Part shown: in pieces, positions 11,185 through 22,975 of the stretch
How positions within the stretch are numbered: the stretch's first letter is position 1
Layout of the letters: every line of letters starts with the position of its first letter
From: Cryptomeria japonica
Lineage: Eukaryota > Streptophyta > Pinopsida > Cupressales > Cupressaceae
Direction: 5' to 3'
Assembly (NCBI RefSeq): GCF_030272615.1
Contig: NC_081413.1
Span: 163,275,080-163,339,079, forward strand
DNA length: 64,000 nt
Translations under genes and position numbers: made by a program
Notes under the pieces: generated by a model
What the model saw: only the letters and a program-made list of their open reading frames with translations
Databases searched by the model: none
Told to the model about the DNA's origin: nothing

Positions 11185-12232
11185 GAGTTTCATCCTTGCG
11201 GTAGCTATATGCATGTGTACCTATGTGATGAAATGTTTCATGATGTATGTTTTTATGTACTTGATGAAATGCAATATTTTTGTTCTTTTTTGTTTTTATA
11301 TGTTGTGCAAATGCAAATGTATGAAATGTAGATGAATATGATAATGCAAATTACTATTTACATGATGAGAATGTAAAATGTACTAACCTGTGTTATGTGT
11401 AGGATGTGATGCAATTATTATATCTGTATGTATGTATGAAATGCTTGTATGTGGTAATGCGGGTGCAAACTACATGAAATGCAGATATTTTTGATGTGTC
11501 ATACTCAGTCATGTGATAGCAAGCTACACAGACTCAAATCAAGAAAGGGGGATGGAAGATAGAAGATATGAAAGTGAAAGAGCTTCTTGTGCGTTATAAT
11601 TATTGAGCTTTATTATGGTAAATAGTTTATGACAATCGAGGCATATGTTTGACCCAGAAAGTCATTGTACCCATTTGCATCGAGATAAGACAGTCACAAA
11701 CAAGTAATGCCCTAGTTCATACTAGACTCACAGTGTCCTCATATCCTTGGACAAGTCATAACATTACTAAGAGACAATCCACAAACAGCAAAGAAAAATA
11801 GGTGACGATACCCCATCCTCGCCTTTCTAGTCAAAGACATCCTGGAGATAGAATCTCTAGCCAGAGACATCTCAAAAAAGATAAAATACATTTCACCAAA
11901 AGATAAAATCAAAAGAAAACCAAGACTCGACACCAACATCCACTGTAGTCCTCAAGTTTAGTGTCTCTTGTCACTTGTATAAGTCTTATTTGATTGTGGT
12001 CACAATGTTTACTTTCACAAAAAGGATAGATAGCACTGAACCATAATGTTGTCTGAGTCTGTTGAAAGATTTGATTTTGTTGAAGCCCATTGTTGATGAT
12101 GTGTCTCATCTAAAACTGACTAAATCCATGAAACTGATACTTTATTGTGGAGAAGGCAGAACTTTATTGCAGATTTGTGATGCAAATGTTGCTTTATTGT
12201 GGATTGTGTGTAGATAGACTGAAGAAAATTAG
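11016..12232. other. Non-coding interior of A between PMD gene and insertion B
   Basis: AT-rich sequence with no recognisable gene. It contains a TA dinucleotide run at 11152-11184 and many ATG/TGTA-rich words. It belongs to the space between the convergent pol (on the minus strand) and PMD gene (on the plus strand); the remainder lies at 20650-21167. The last five bases, ATTAG at 12228-12232, are the target duplication of B. Confidence 0.6.
11152..11184. repeat. TA microsatellite
   Basis: An almost perfect TA repeat of about 33 bp with a single CA interruption, located downstream of the PMD reading frame. Confidence 0.9.
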
Positions 12233-12754
12233 TGTAGCGTCGTAAATTGTACGCACTTGCTAGGGTGGTACAATTTCACACCTAGTTTAACACCCGCCTT
12301 GGCGTATTTTGCATTTTGCATTGCTTTTCCCCTTTAGCACTTAATTAATTAAATTAATTAGGTCTAGGGTTCTATTTTATCATCTCCCATATCATAAAGT
12401 TGGGCCCTTTTCATTAAAGCGTGCCCCTTTCATTTTATTCTTCCAATACATCATTTAATCAAAAACCCTGATTAGGTCCTATTTTGAACTTGGGGGCTTG
12501 ATTTTGGGGGTCAAAACATCTCAAAATCACCTGTAACTTCGGGATTCTCTCTAAAATCATCATATCCAACAGTCCTGAAAATTTGGTGAAAAGTTGTCGA
12601 GACCATGGCGCCCGGAGTGCAACATGGTCCCAGACATTTTTCCCGAAATTTTAGGAGCGCGATCCAATCATAAAATAAATCTTAACCCCAAGAAATTGGA
12701 GGGAGATTCAATCTCTAGGTCGGCCAAAAGATGAAATTAAGACCTAGGGTTTCA

Positions 12755-12762
12755 TATATAAG
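12755..12762 (+). promoter_or_regulatory. TATA box of the B 5' LTR
   Basis: TATATAAG followed by a pyrimidine-rich CTCTCTTTCTTCATT stretch, a typical plant core promoter arrangement. The second copy is at 19497-19504 in the 3' LTR. Confidence 0.65.
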
Positions 12763-13364
12763 AGCTCTCTTTCTTCATTTGAAAGGATCGAAATTTTGGC
12801 TTTCGAGGACCTTCTATGCAGCGAAAGAGCAGATCTTTGAAGACTTCAATAACATTCAACATCCATCCATCAAGAATTCATCAATTTCATTCATTTAGGG
12901 CTTGGGAGACATTGAAGAACAATAGGAGATTACCGACTGAAGATTGGCTTGTACTCCTCCCTTAAGGGTTGGGTATGATTTCATGTTGTTTTCATGTCTT
13001 TGCATAAGCTTCAATATATCCTTTATTCATTCTTTAGATCACTTTGCATCTTGATTTAGAGCATTTACATTATCATTTACAAGCAATTAGGGTTTACTTT
13101 CTAGGTTGCTCTAGTTTGCTTTCTTGCATTTAAGGACCTTGCACACACACTAGGTCTGCATACACAATACATTTTACAATGCAACTTGGCTATTCGTGGA
13201 GGTGGAAATCACCGAAGCGGGGGTTTGACTAAGGCAAAACCCTATATAGCCGCCCATACCCTTTTCAGATATAAGTGCAGGTTTCAGGACTCGAACGACG
13301 TCGCAGGTGACAGATCCGGGAAAAGCAGGTCAAGATAGCACTCCACACCAAATTGCAGAGCAAA

Positions 13365-13465
13365 AGACCAGGACAGGGGCGTGGGGCACCCTGGTCCTGC
13401 CAGGACAGGGGTGCTAGGCGCCCTGGTCCCTAGGACAGGGGCACTGGGTGCCCTGGTCCTCCTGA
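13365..13465 (+). repeat. Palindromic GC-rich triple repeat in B LTR
   Basis: Three successive units each read AGGACAGGGGCG or a variant, a short spacer, then GCCCTGGTCCT, so each unit can fold into its own hairpin. The array recurs at 20109-20206 in the 3' LTR. A related GGACAGTGGCGCCCGCGCCCC segment follows at 13549. Confidence 0.8.
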
Positions 13466-13905
13466 CAGACAGCATTTTCAACATTTTTGATAGCTTTTCC
13501 AGAGTGCAAAAATAGCAATTTTCGGAGCAGTTTCAGGGGCAGAATCAGGACAGTGGCGCCCGCGCCCCCGTCCTGAACATTTTCACTCAGATTTTAACAC
13601 TGAGTACGCATTTACATTCTTGTCTTGTCCTTGTGTTTACAGCTTTCCATCATTTAAGTTCAATTCTGTAATCTTGTTATTAGTTCATACTTGCACTTTG
13701 GGGTTAGGGATTGAACTTGCATCATTTCATCTTTCAATTACAACAAAGGAATAGAAATCCTAATAGGTAGCCCGTGGCTCTCTCTTCCACAAGAAGAAGT
13801 AGCCAATTGTGTGATACCTCTAGGCCCTTTCGTATTCCACAAGTGTGTGGTTGAAAGTGAGATTAGGGCATGTTTGCTTAGTGTCACTTTTTCCCCCACA
13901 CATTT

Positions 13906-13923
13906 TGGTGAACCCGACGTGAA
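13906..13923 (+). promoter_or_regulatory. Primer-binding site of element B
   Basis: TGGTGAACCCGACGTGAA begins three bases after the LTR end, at the position and with the TGG start expected of a tRNA 3'-end complement. I could not assign the tRNA species with confidence. Confidence 0.65.
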
Positions 13924-14060
13924 TCTATCATTGCTTCCTCTTGCATTGCATTTGTTAGATCTAGATCTAGATTTAGTGTGTTTTCATTTCATTTTCATTA
14001 AAAAGAAAAAAAAAAGTGTGTTTCTTTGCATTGTGTGTTTAAATTTTATGCAATTTCAAA

Positions 14061-17000
14061 ATGTCAGATTTTTATTTGCAAGATGTTCATATTTGTGATG
14101 ATTATGAGTTAGATGAAGCTTTAGATGAATTTTTGAAACCTAAATATACCAAACCTTCATTTTACCAAAAACTCATAAACATTGTTACTATGCCATTTCG
14201 TTGTGATGAGAAAGATAAGTCGAATGATTCCTCTCAAGGGTACATTCCTATCAGCTCTTCCACTAAATCTAGTAACATGGTTGTTTTCAATGATCCCCTC
14301 TATGAAGAGATATCTCCTTTTGAATCAAAAGATAAACCTTTTAATAGATATGATCATGCTTTGTTGAATGATGCCCTTGATGCCTTTGTGTCTCCTAAAA
14401 AACACTCCCTTCATGAGGATCCTTTTGTGCAAGAAGATGACATTATCCCTACATTTCCTAGTGATGGCCTTTCCTTTTCCAACAAAATTCCCACTAGAGA
14501 TGATGAATTAATGGTAAATGCTTACCCTTCTCCTAAAGTTGATCTTACCCATAAGCATCCCTTAGAGAAAGAAGATGAAATAATAAGCAATTTCCTTAAT
14601 TCTCTCTCCCCTAAAGATCATATTGAACATATTTTGAGGAAAGAGGATGAGTTTAACACATCTATTGATGCTCTCCCTCCTAAGGATGAGGAATTAATAA
14701 ACAACGTTATCTCCTCTCCCCAAATTGACAATACTTCAAACATTCCTTTCAACAACCTCACTATTTGGGATGAACCATTAGAAGAAGGTATAGATTATTC
14801 TCTACCCCTAGCCAAAGGGGATGAAATCAAGATTGGAAACTCCCTTGATAGTTTCTCCCCTTCCTTGAATCTCAATCATTCTCCATCTAAAAATAAAGCA
14901 TCTCCCTCTCCTCAACTTGGTTCTACTCATAAGGAAACCCTAGTTCAAAGCAAGATGGTTAACATCTCTTTCAAAGATCTCCCTCTCAAAAGTGAGACTT
15001 TAGAGAGTAATGTTGATCCTTCTCCTAGAGATTTTATTCCCCATGTAGATCCTTTGATAGAGGATGATATGACCTTTCCTAGTATTACCCTTCCTACTAG
15101 AACATCAATGCCTATCCCTTGTCTCTCTCCTAAAATTGATCTAATCTGTGATAAGATTTTAGTGCAAGAGAAGACTATCAATAATTCTTCCAACACTTTT
15201 GTTCATTCCTCTAAACCATCCTCAATCAATTTGATACATGTGAATGAAACACCTAACAAACCTCTCTTCACTGTCCAAAGTGCTTGTCCTTCTCAAAATT
15301 CTCAACCTTTAAATAAGCCTATCTTAGTGGTTCAAGGTGGTTATGCTAATGATTCTTTTTGCACTCCTAAGAAACCTATTATTACTGTGCAAGGAGGTTA
15401 TTCTTCTAAGAGTCCTTATGAGTATGCTAAGCAAATGACTAGAGAGAGTTATCATGCGGTTGCTCATACCTATAACACAAGAAACAATAGGCAACCTAAT
15501 CCTCCTCCAGTTATCCCAACTTCACTTCCTCCTTCAAAACCAATTCTTCCGCAAGCTCCACGTATTTCACAAATGCTTAGTAAGGACTATGATCTCATAG
15601 AACAACTTAAAACTACCCCTGCTAAGATATCCCTTTGGGATTTGATCCAAACTTCTTCCGCTCATCATGGAATGTTACAAGATGCCTTGAAAGATTTGAA
15701 TGTTCCTCCACCTAATACATCTAGTAATATAGTGTCTTTGGTTAACTCTATGATGAATCCTAAAGCTCAAATTGTGTTTACTCAAGATGAGTTGCCTACT
15801 AGTGAAATTCAACATCAATATGATCCCTTGATGATTGTGGTTATCATAAATGACACTGCTATAAGACGAACACTGGTAGATAATGGCTCTGGCCTTAATG
15901 TGTGTAGCATTAATCTATTGCATAAGATGAATGTGGATACATCCCTTATTGAGCCTGACTCTCATCCCATTCGAGGCTTTGATAATGTGGCTAAGTCTTC
16001 ATTAGGTATTATCACCTTACCCATCACAGTGGGACCTGTTACTTTGCCTACTCCTATCCATGTTATGTCGGGAAATCTAACATACAACTTGTTATTAGGG
16101 AGACCTTGGATTCACAGTATGTAAGCTGTCCCCTCTACATTGCATAGACAAGTTAAATTCATTTATAACAATAAGACATATACCTTGATAGGTGACACTA
16201 ATCTTCAAGCTTGTTTGCAAACATCTAAGCCTTCCTCTTCTAGTAATGACTCTTTGAACAAGATACCTATGGATGAATCATCACCCTCTAATAATCAAAA
16301 TTCTTTGGATGAGTCTGAAGCTCCTGAAGAAGATCCTTCTTGACTTGAGTCTACACATGAAAAGGCTTTTGATCCTGAGAAGGTTCTTGCAGAAGACGAT
16401 TGGGGATCCCTTGATTTTAATCCCATCTTTGTAGGTGAATATAGGGTTCCTCCTAGAGATCTTAAAGGTAAAAAGAAGGAAGAAACTAGAGATCAATCAG
16501 TCTTACTTGAACCTATGAGCAATAATTTTGTGGCCGCTTCTCAAACTTCTTCTCCTCACACTTCTAATTCTAAAGGATTTGATTCTTTGTCTTATGAAAA
16601 ACCACCTTCTCTTCCTGAAATGGCTGATCGTTATGGTCATGGTTTTCGCATTTTTGCTAAGCATGGGTATCATGGAAATGGTTGTGGTGCTCATGAACAA
16701 GGGATAAAAGTTCCTCTAGAGACTAATTTTCACAATTATGCCTTTGGACTCGGCTATAATCCCTGCAAACGCACCAAAGCATCTAAAAGACCATCTCTCA
16801 ATGTGAATGCTATATTTAGTAGTGATGATGATCTCACTTCAACTAAATCATCTTCTACTTCTATCAACTCTCATTCCCCTCATAAGGAAATCTTGGCGAT
16901 GAACAAATCTCTTTATGACTCCCCTCAAATTTCTAAATCTGCTTATGAATCTTTTTCTCCTATTCATCATAAAGTCCTTTCCTCTAGGGATAAGGCTCTA

Positions 17001-17150
17001 ATAAATTACACTCATCCCTCTTCTAAGATTTCTTGTGACTTTTCTTCTTCAATTTTTATCACTTTATACATGTTTTTGATCTCACTTATAGTTGAGCATT
17101 TAGCATGTCATATTCAAATACCTCATTCAATCTATCATGTCTTTAAATAA
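14061..17150 (+). pseudogene. Long ORF of element B: acidic repeats, retropepsin, G-patch
   Basis: One frame of about 1,030 codons is open apart from stops at 16122 (TAA) and 16341 (TGA). Residues 1-420 are acidic and low-complexity, with roughly 50-residue degenerate repeats around motifs such as SPKVDLTHKHPLEKEDEI. Next come repeated VQGGY segments and a conserved pre-protease motif (YDLIEQLKTTPAKISLWDLI). A retropepsin-like domain near residues 570-690 has the loop LVDNGSGLNVC and ends LLLGRPWIH. A G-patch (YGHGFRIFAKHGYHGNGCG) lies near residue 850. The C-terminus has a hydrophobic run (SSIFITLYMFLISLIVEHLA) that may be read-out. The start was chosen as the first ATG of the long frame after the primer site. 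Being nearly intact suggests recent activity or selection; function without capsid and RT is unclear. Confidence 0.75.
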
Positions 17151-18089
17151 CATTAATGGCTATTATGTTGCTCATCATTATGTGACATTGGTAGCTCATT
17201 TACTGGGGGCTCATTGTCATTCATGATGGTACAATTTCAAGTGCAATCATATTTTTGAAGCAACATAATAGCCTAATTTTTCTATGTTATCTCTTGTTCC
17301 TATGGGGTAATAATGTGGAAATATTGATCATCTTTTCTTTAGAATCCTCTTTTCCTAGATATGGGAGAAGATGTGTATTCTCTTTCTTACCTTACCCACT
17401 TCTTGTGAGGAGCATTTTACATACACTAATGTCTTGCTTGCATGAACTCATGTGAGTATGTAGTACATTTTTTTCATGTCTAAATCTCTCCCTCGAAGAT
17501 TGAGTAAGTTCTTCTCATTGACCTTATCCTTGGGAGGCAATGATCTTTCCTTATTTTTATCTAAGGATCCACTTTTTCCTATTTCGTGGATGGTGTGAAC
17601 TTTATTACTTGATGTTATTCCTTGTATGCATTTGTTGTTGTTTGTTCAAGGATTCTCTCTTACAAGAGGTGTAAGTCCTTGACTACAACCTCTTTTGCAC
17701 TTGGTAAAATACATCCATAACGAATTCACTCTCCTAATTGGGTTAAAAAGAGCGTCATCCTTCATTAAGAATCACTTTCACCTCGCAAAAGAAGAAAGTA
17801 TTGCATTCTTATTCTCTTCTTTGTCTTATTCTAGAAGATGTTATATTTATCCTCTCGGGGATAGGTGTCTTTTTGTACAAAGATCTCTTCTCCTCTAAGG
17901 ATCTCCTTTACACATATTACAAGATATCCCTTTTCAACTATCTTATCCTTGCTTAAAGAGTGCAAAACTCTCTTGCTTGGATCTATGACATTGTTGCATT
18001 TTTTGGGTATCTTCTTTTGTAATGAAGGTAGGTATCCTTGTTCTACTTTGCTTATGACATAAACATTACACTTTTTGAGCAATGGGTCA

Positions 18090-18194
18090 TTCTCGGAACC
18101 AAAGCACAGACTCTTAGAGCGAGATGTCTCCATTTTTCTTTTATGCAGGGTGATTATTCTCGGAACCAGAGCACAGACTCTTAGAGCGAGATGT
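18090..18194 (+). repeat. Direct repeat pair in the B 3' region
   Basis: Two copies of a unit containing CACAGACTCTTAGAGCGAG, separated by about 25 bases of pyrimidine-rich sequence. They differ at a single base over the core (CCAAAGCAC versus CCAGAGCAC). Confidence 0.85.
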
Positions 18195-18959
18195 CATGCT
18201 TTTGTACTATACATATACAGGTTGTAGCATACTCGGGCATAGACTCCTATGAGGTGCTTCCAACCTCACTTACACACACATGCACGAGGTTGAGTGGAAC
18301 TAGCGGCATAAGGCTAGACTTTCTCACTCTCCTCCCTTACATGGATCACCTAGACAGACTCTAGGGGCTAGTTTTCCATGTCCTTTTCCCATGGATCACC
18401 TAGACAAGATCTAGGGGTGAGAAGTCCATGTTTTCTCTCTCACTATTCTTCTCATGGATCACCAATGTGTGTATTCATGCCTTTTTCCTTTCTTTTCTTC
18501 TCTTTGCATTTTGTTTCCATTTACATCCTTCATCTTGTGTTAGAGAACTCTCAAATCCTCACACTCTTTGTTGTGTTGGAATTGAGATTTAGTCCTCTTT
18601 CTTACCAAATGATTCTCCATTAGTTTTTGATCTCATATCAAATCTTCTTGTGAGCATTTGTCAACAATATTCTTTAACAATTCGAAGTGGTAAACATGAT
18701 ACCCTGTTTCAACTCACTAAAATTAGCAAGCCGAAACGGGGGGGGCATATAGCTACCCTCGAATTTTGATCACCTTCCTTAGTAAGCATTAGGTGATTTT
18801 GTGATCTAACGTGTGTTTTGTAGGGTGCGGTTCCTAACTGTGTACTGCAGATACCGCTGGGGGCTTCGTTCGACAGACTTATGGATATATCCTTTTTCAA
18901 ATAATGTTTACTTTTCTGTACTTTAGCTTGCATATGCACGTAGTGTTCATACGACCGCT

Positions 18960-18974
18960 AAAGTGGGGGCTAAA
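18960..18974 (+). promoter_or_regulatory. Polypurine tract of element B
   Basis: AAAGTGGGGGCTAAA directly before the TGTAGCG start of the 3' LTR. It confirms the plus-strand orientation of B. Confidence 0.8.
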
Positions 18975-20644
18975 TGTAGCGTCGTAAATTGTATGCACTT
19001 GCTAGGGTGGTACAATTTCACACCTAGTTTAACACCCGCCTTGGCGCATTTTGCATTTTGCATTGCTTTTCCCCTTTAGCACTTAATTAATTAAATTAAT
19101 TAGGTCTAGGGTTCTATTTTATCATCTCCCATATCATAAAGTTGGGCCTTTTTCATTAAAACGTGCCCCTTTCATTTTATTCTTCCAATACATCATTTAA
19201 TCAAAAACCCTGATTAGGTCCTATTTTGAACTTGGGGGCTTGATTTCGGGGGTCAAAACATCTTGAAATCACCTGTAACTTCAGGATTCTCTCTAAAATC
19301 ATCATATCCGATAGTCCTAAAAATTTGGTGAAAAGTTGTCGGGACCATGGCGCCCGGAGTGCAACATGGTCCCGGACATTTTTCTCGAAATTTTAGGAGC
19401 GCGATCCAATCATAAAATAAAGCTTAACCCCAAGAAATTGGCGGGAGATTCAATCTCTAGGTCAGCCAAAAGATGAAATTAAGACCTAGGGTTTCATATA
19501 TAAGAGCTCTCTTTCTTCATTTGAAAGGATCGGAATTTTGGCTTTCGAGGACCTTCTATGCAGCAAAAGAGAAGATCTTTGAAGACTTCAATAACATTCA
19601 ACATCCATCCATCAAGCATTCATCAATTTCATTCATTTAGGGCTTGGGAGACATTGAAGAACAATAGGAGATTACCGACTGAAGATTGGCTTGTACTCCT
19701 CCCTTAAGGGTTGGGTATGATTTCATGTTGTTTTCATGTCTTTGCATAAGCTTCAATATATCCTTTATTCATTCTTTAGATCACTTTGCATCTTGATTTA
19801 GAGCATTTACATTATCATTTACAAGCAATTAGGGTTTACTTTCTAGGTTGCTCCAGTTTGCTTTCTTGCATTTAAGGACCTTGCACACACACTAGGTCTG
19901 CATACACAATACATTTTACAATACAACTTGGCTATTCATGGAGGTGGAAATCACCAAAGTGGGGGTTTGACTAAGGCAAAACCCTATATAGCCGCCCATA
20001 CCCTTTTCAGATATAAGTGTAGGTTTCGGGGCTCGGACGACGCCGCAGGTGACAGATCCGGGAAAAGCAGGTCAAGATAGCACTCCACACCAAATTGTAG
20101 AGCAAAAGACCAGGACAGGGGCGTGGGGCACCCTGGTCCTGCCAGGACAGGGGCGCTGGGCACCCTAGTCCCTGGGACAGGGGCACTGGGCGCCCTGGTC
20201 CTCCTGACAGACAGCATTTTCAGCATTTTTGACAGCTTTTCCAGAGTGCAAAAATAGCAATTTTCGGAGCAGTTTCAGGGGCAGAATCAGGACAGTGGCG
20301 CCCGCGCCCCCATCCCGAACATTTTCACTTAGATTTTAACACCGAGTACGCATTTACATTCTTGTCTTGTCCTTGTGTTTACAGCTTTCCATCATTTAAG
20401 TTCAATTCTGTAATCTTGTTATTAGTTCATACTTGCACTTTGGGGTTAGGGATTGAACTTGCATCATTTCATCTTTCAATTACAACAAAGGAATAGAAAT
20501 CCTAATAGGTAGCCCGTGGCTCTCTTTTCCACAAGAAGAAGTAGCCAATTGTGTGATACCTCTAGGCCCTTTCGTATTCCACAAGTGTGTGGTTGAAAGT
20601 GAGATTAGGGCATGTTTGCTTAGTGTCACTTTTTCCCCCACACA
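18975..20644 (+). repeat. 3' LTR of element B
   Basis: Matches 12233-13902 in length (1,670 bp) and almost completely in sequence; differences are scattered single substitutions, many of them C/T or G/A. Followed by the target duplication ATTAG at 20645-20649. Confidence 0.95.
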
Positions 20645-20649
20645 ATTAG

Positions 20650-21167
20650 AAGAAACAATACTCCTCAAAACATGTGATGCTCTTAGTTCCACACCCATCA
20701 CTAGACATAGGATTTACCTTAGCCACATATAGGAGCTAATTTATTATGGATGAAAAGGGTGAAAAGGAGGGATTATTATGGATGGCTAACCAATATTGGG
20801 TAGATCAATAACAAGCCATGATGGGAATGGGCAAGTTTATTATGGATGGATAGGTTGTGAGTGTGTGCAAAGTGAAAGGATGAAATGGAATTCTGAAGGA
20901 GGGAGGAGCAATGTCTCTGCACATGGCATCGGTGACCCGGTTTTCACCATGGTACTTGCCCAAGGCACCACCGAAGTGGTTTTCATCGTTGGACGAATTT
21001 ATTTCTCTATTTTCCAATTTTTTTTGTGTGTCACAAGGCACCTATTTGCTAGGTTTTCACCAAGTAACAATTTTTTATTTCTATGGTTTTTTTGTGTTAT
21101 TTATTTTATTTTATTTTTTGTATTTTTTATTTTTTTGATTTTATTTTTTTTGTATTTTATGATTTTT
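20650..21167. other. Interior of A between insertion B and the end of pol
   Basis: No gene recognised. On the minus strand it follows the integrase C-terminus. It includes a T-rich tract (21000-21180) and repeats of TTATTATGGATG at 20740-20850. Confidence 0.5.
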
Positions 21168-22440
21168 TTAAAGTTTCTTTTTGAATGAGGATACTCTGAA
21201 GAGTTATGTGTAAAACCTGTAAAGGTGCATGTTATTGATAGGATCCTCCAAAGGTTCACCCTATGTGGTTGAGAGCTGATATGCATTAGATCCATAGGCC
21301 GCTATGATGATGTAAGGACCAAGCCAATTTGGTTTGAACTTGCCCTTCTTCTCTCTGTCTTGCTGATTTTTAGGATTTTCTCTGTGAAATAAGTCACCTA
21401 CCTCAAATGTGTGAGGCTTGACTTTATGATTGTAGTTGTGACTCATTCATTGTTGATAAGCCTTGAGATGATTAAAAGCAGTTTGTCTTCGTTCATCCAA
21501 TAGTTCAAGTTCCTGTAAGTGAAATACCCTGTAGTCTTCATCACTGATAATGTTTTGCAAAGAAACTGGTCAAGAAGGTAAATCGACCTCAATAGGTAAG
21601 ATAGCTTTAGCACCGTAGACAAGTGAATAAGGTGTAGCTCCTGTAGGTGTGTGGACACTTGTGCGGTAAGCCCAAAGTACAAGATTAAGTTAGATATGCC
21701 AATTGCGGCCAGCATCATCGACTACCCTTTTTAGGATTTTAAGAATGGTTTTATTAGACACCTCAGCTTGACCATTGCCTTGGGGGTAATAAGGTGTGGA
21801 GAAATGATGGGTAATATGGAAGCGATCACAAAGTTCATGAACATCCTGATTTTTGAAGGGACGCCCGTTATCGGTGATGATGGAGATAGGAATACTGTAT
21901 CGACAAATGATGTAGTTGAGAATGAATATAGCAATCTGTTTCCTAGTGACTTGTGTAAGAGGCACAACTTCGATCCATTTTGTGAAATATTTTGTGGCAG
22001 TGATGATGAATTTGTGGCCATTAGAGGAAGAAGGGTGAATTTTGCCTATGAGATTGAGTCCCCATTGAAAAAAGGGCCAAGGAGTCGCAATTGGTTGAAG
22101 TTCTTATGTTGGCGCATGAATGAGGTCTCCATGAAGTTGGCATTGCTTACACTTGACAAACTAATATGAGTCTTTCTCCATATTGGGCCAGTAATATCTA
22201 GTCCTGATGAGTTTCTTGGCTAAGGTAGGACCACTAGATTGTGGACCACATATCCCTTCATGAACTTTGCATAACGTAATCTGAGCTTTGTCCCTTTCTA
22301 AACATCTACGAAGAGTGCCATCTAGACCTCGATGGTATAGGATTTTGGCTAAAATGACATATCGGGAGCATTGGTGAATGAAAGTGCGACGTTGGTTGTT
22401 GGATAAGTTAGGAGGAAGGGCATTATTATGAAGATATGTT
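21168..22440 (-). pseudogene. Integrase of element A (degraded)
   Basis: On the minus strand the region reads the end of the zinc-binding domain (WPNMEKDS, CKQCQ near 22150), then the catalytic core and C-terminus. The first catalytic aspartate is replaced: the motif is WGLNLIGKI where WGMDIIGPI is usual. The second (IITDNGRPF) and the glutamate (NGQAEVSNK) remain. A frameshift lies near 21960, and stops interrupt the core. The C-terminus has KFKPNWLGPYII, an integrase beta-barrel segment. I see no chromodomain, in keeping with a Tat rather than chromovirus assignment. The enzyme would insert the cDNA into the host genome. Confidence 0.82.
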
Positions 22441-22639
22441 AAAATGGAACCATATAACTAGGAATGAGGACCAACGACACATATCATCTTAGTAGGAGTG
22501 ATCTCATACGAGGGAACCAAAAGGTTATCCTCCAAGAACTCATAGCGGGTTTCATTCTGTGGTAGATTGATCAGTGCAACATTAGTAGCCATAGCATTTG
22601 TGGCTCGATTCTGCTCTCTTAGTATCTGTTCAAAGTTTA

Positions 22640-22975
22640 ACTTCATGAAATGTTGTTTCAAGTCATCCACCATTCTTTTGTAAGGAATTAATTTTCATCC
22701 TTTGTTTGGTAGCCATCAAGTGCTTGACGAATTACAATTTGAGAGTCCCCAAAAACATGAAGTTCTTGTATCTTCCAGTGAACTGCAATCTGTAATCCTG
22801 TTGTTAATGCCTCGTATTCTGCTATGTTATTAGTGCAAGGAAATGATAGTCGATATGATTTTTGTATGGAATCCCCTTGAGGTGTGATGAAGAGGATGCC
22901 AACTCCTACACCATGCTATGTGTATGAGCCGTCAAAGTATAGTTGCCAAGGCTTTGCTTGTGATACTATCAAGAT
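22640..22975 (-). pseudogene. Second (archaeal-type) RNase H of element A
   Basis: After the normal RT-RNase H and a connection with EFNIEYVDIKEIKG, the minus strand encodes WQLYFDGSYT, then TNNIAEYEALTTGLQIA, then LHVFGDSQIVI. These are the D, E and D motifs of a second RNase H of the type found in plant RVT_3 domains. A duplicated RNase H is the recognised hallmark of Tat-lineage gypsy elements. One stop follows YFDGSYT and another follows DGYQTKDEN. Confidence 0.8.

Larger units (their letters stand above)
12233..13902 (+). repeat. 5' LTR of element B
   Basis: 1,670 bp from TGTAGCGTCG to CCCCCACACA, aligning end to end without length change to 18975-20644. A TATATAAG box lies at 12755, and a GC-rich palindromic array at 13365-13465. 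Confidence 0.95.
17151..18974 (+). other. 3' non-coding region of element B
   Basis: No gene is recognisable. Two local direct repeats stand out. A unit of about 36 bp starting TTCTCGGAACCA and ending GAGCGAGATGTC occurs at 18090-18132 and again near 18158-18194. A unit beginning CATGGATCACCTAGACA and ending in CTAGGGG occurs at 18340-18370 and 18388-18417, with a third CATGGATCACC at 18453. The region ends with the polypurine tract. Confidence 0.6.
12233..20644 (+). mobile_element. Element B, non-autonomous LTR retrotransposon with protease and G-patch ORF
   Basis: 8,412 bp, bounded by perfect ATTAG target duplications (12228-12232 and 20645-20649). The two LTRs are both 1,670 bp and differ at only a few dozen positions or fewer by eye, so B is the youngest large element here. 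Interior features are a primer site at 13906, one long ORF at 14061-17150, a repeat-bearing non-coding region and a polypurine tract at 18960. There is no capsid, zinc knuckle, reverse transcriptase, RNase H or integrase, so these must have come from another element. Confidence 0.93.

Noticed and set aside
16960-17150. Transmembrane segment at the C-terminus of the B ORF as an envelope-like protein
   Set aside because: Only one hydrophobic run just before the stop, no signal peptide or glycoprotein features; more likely read-out into 3' sequence.
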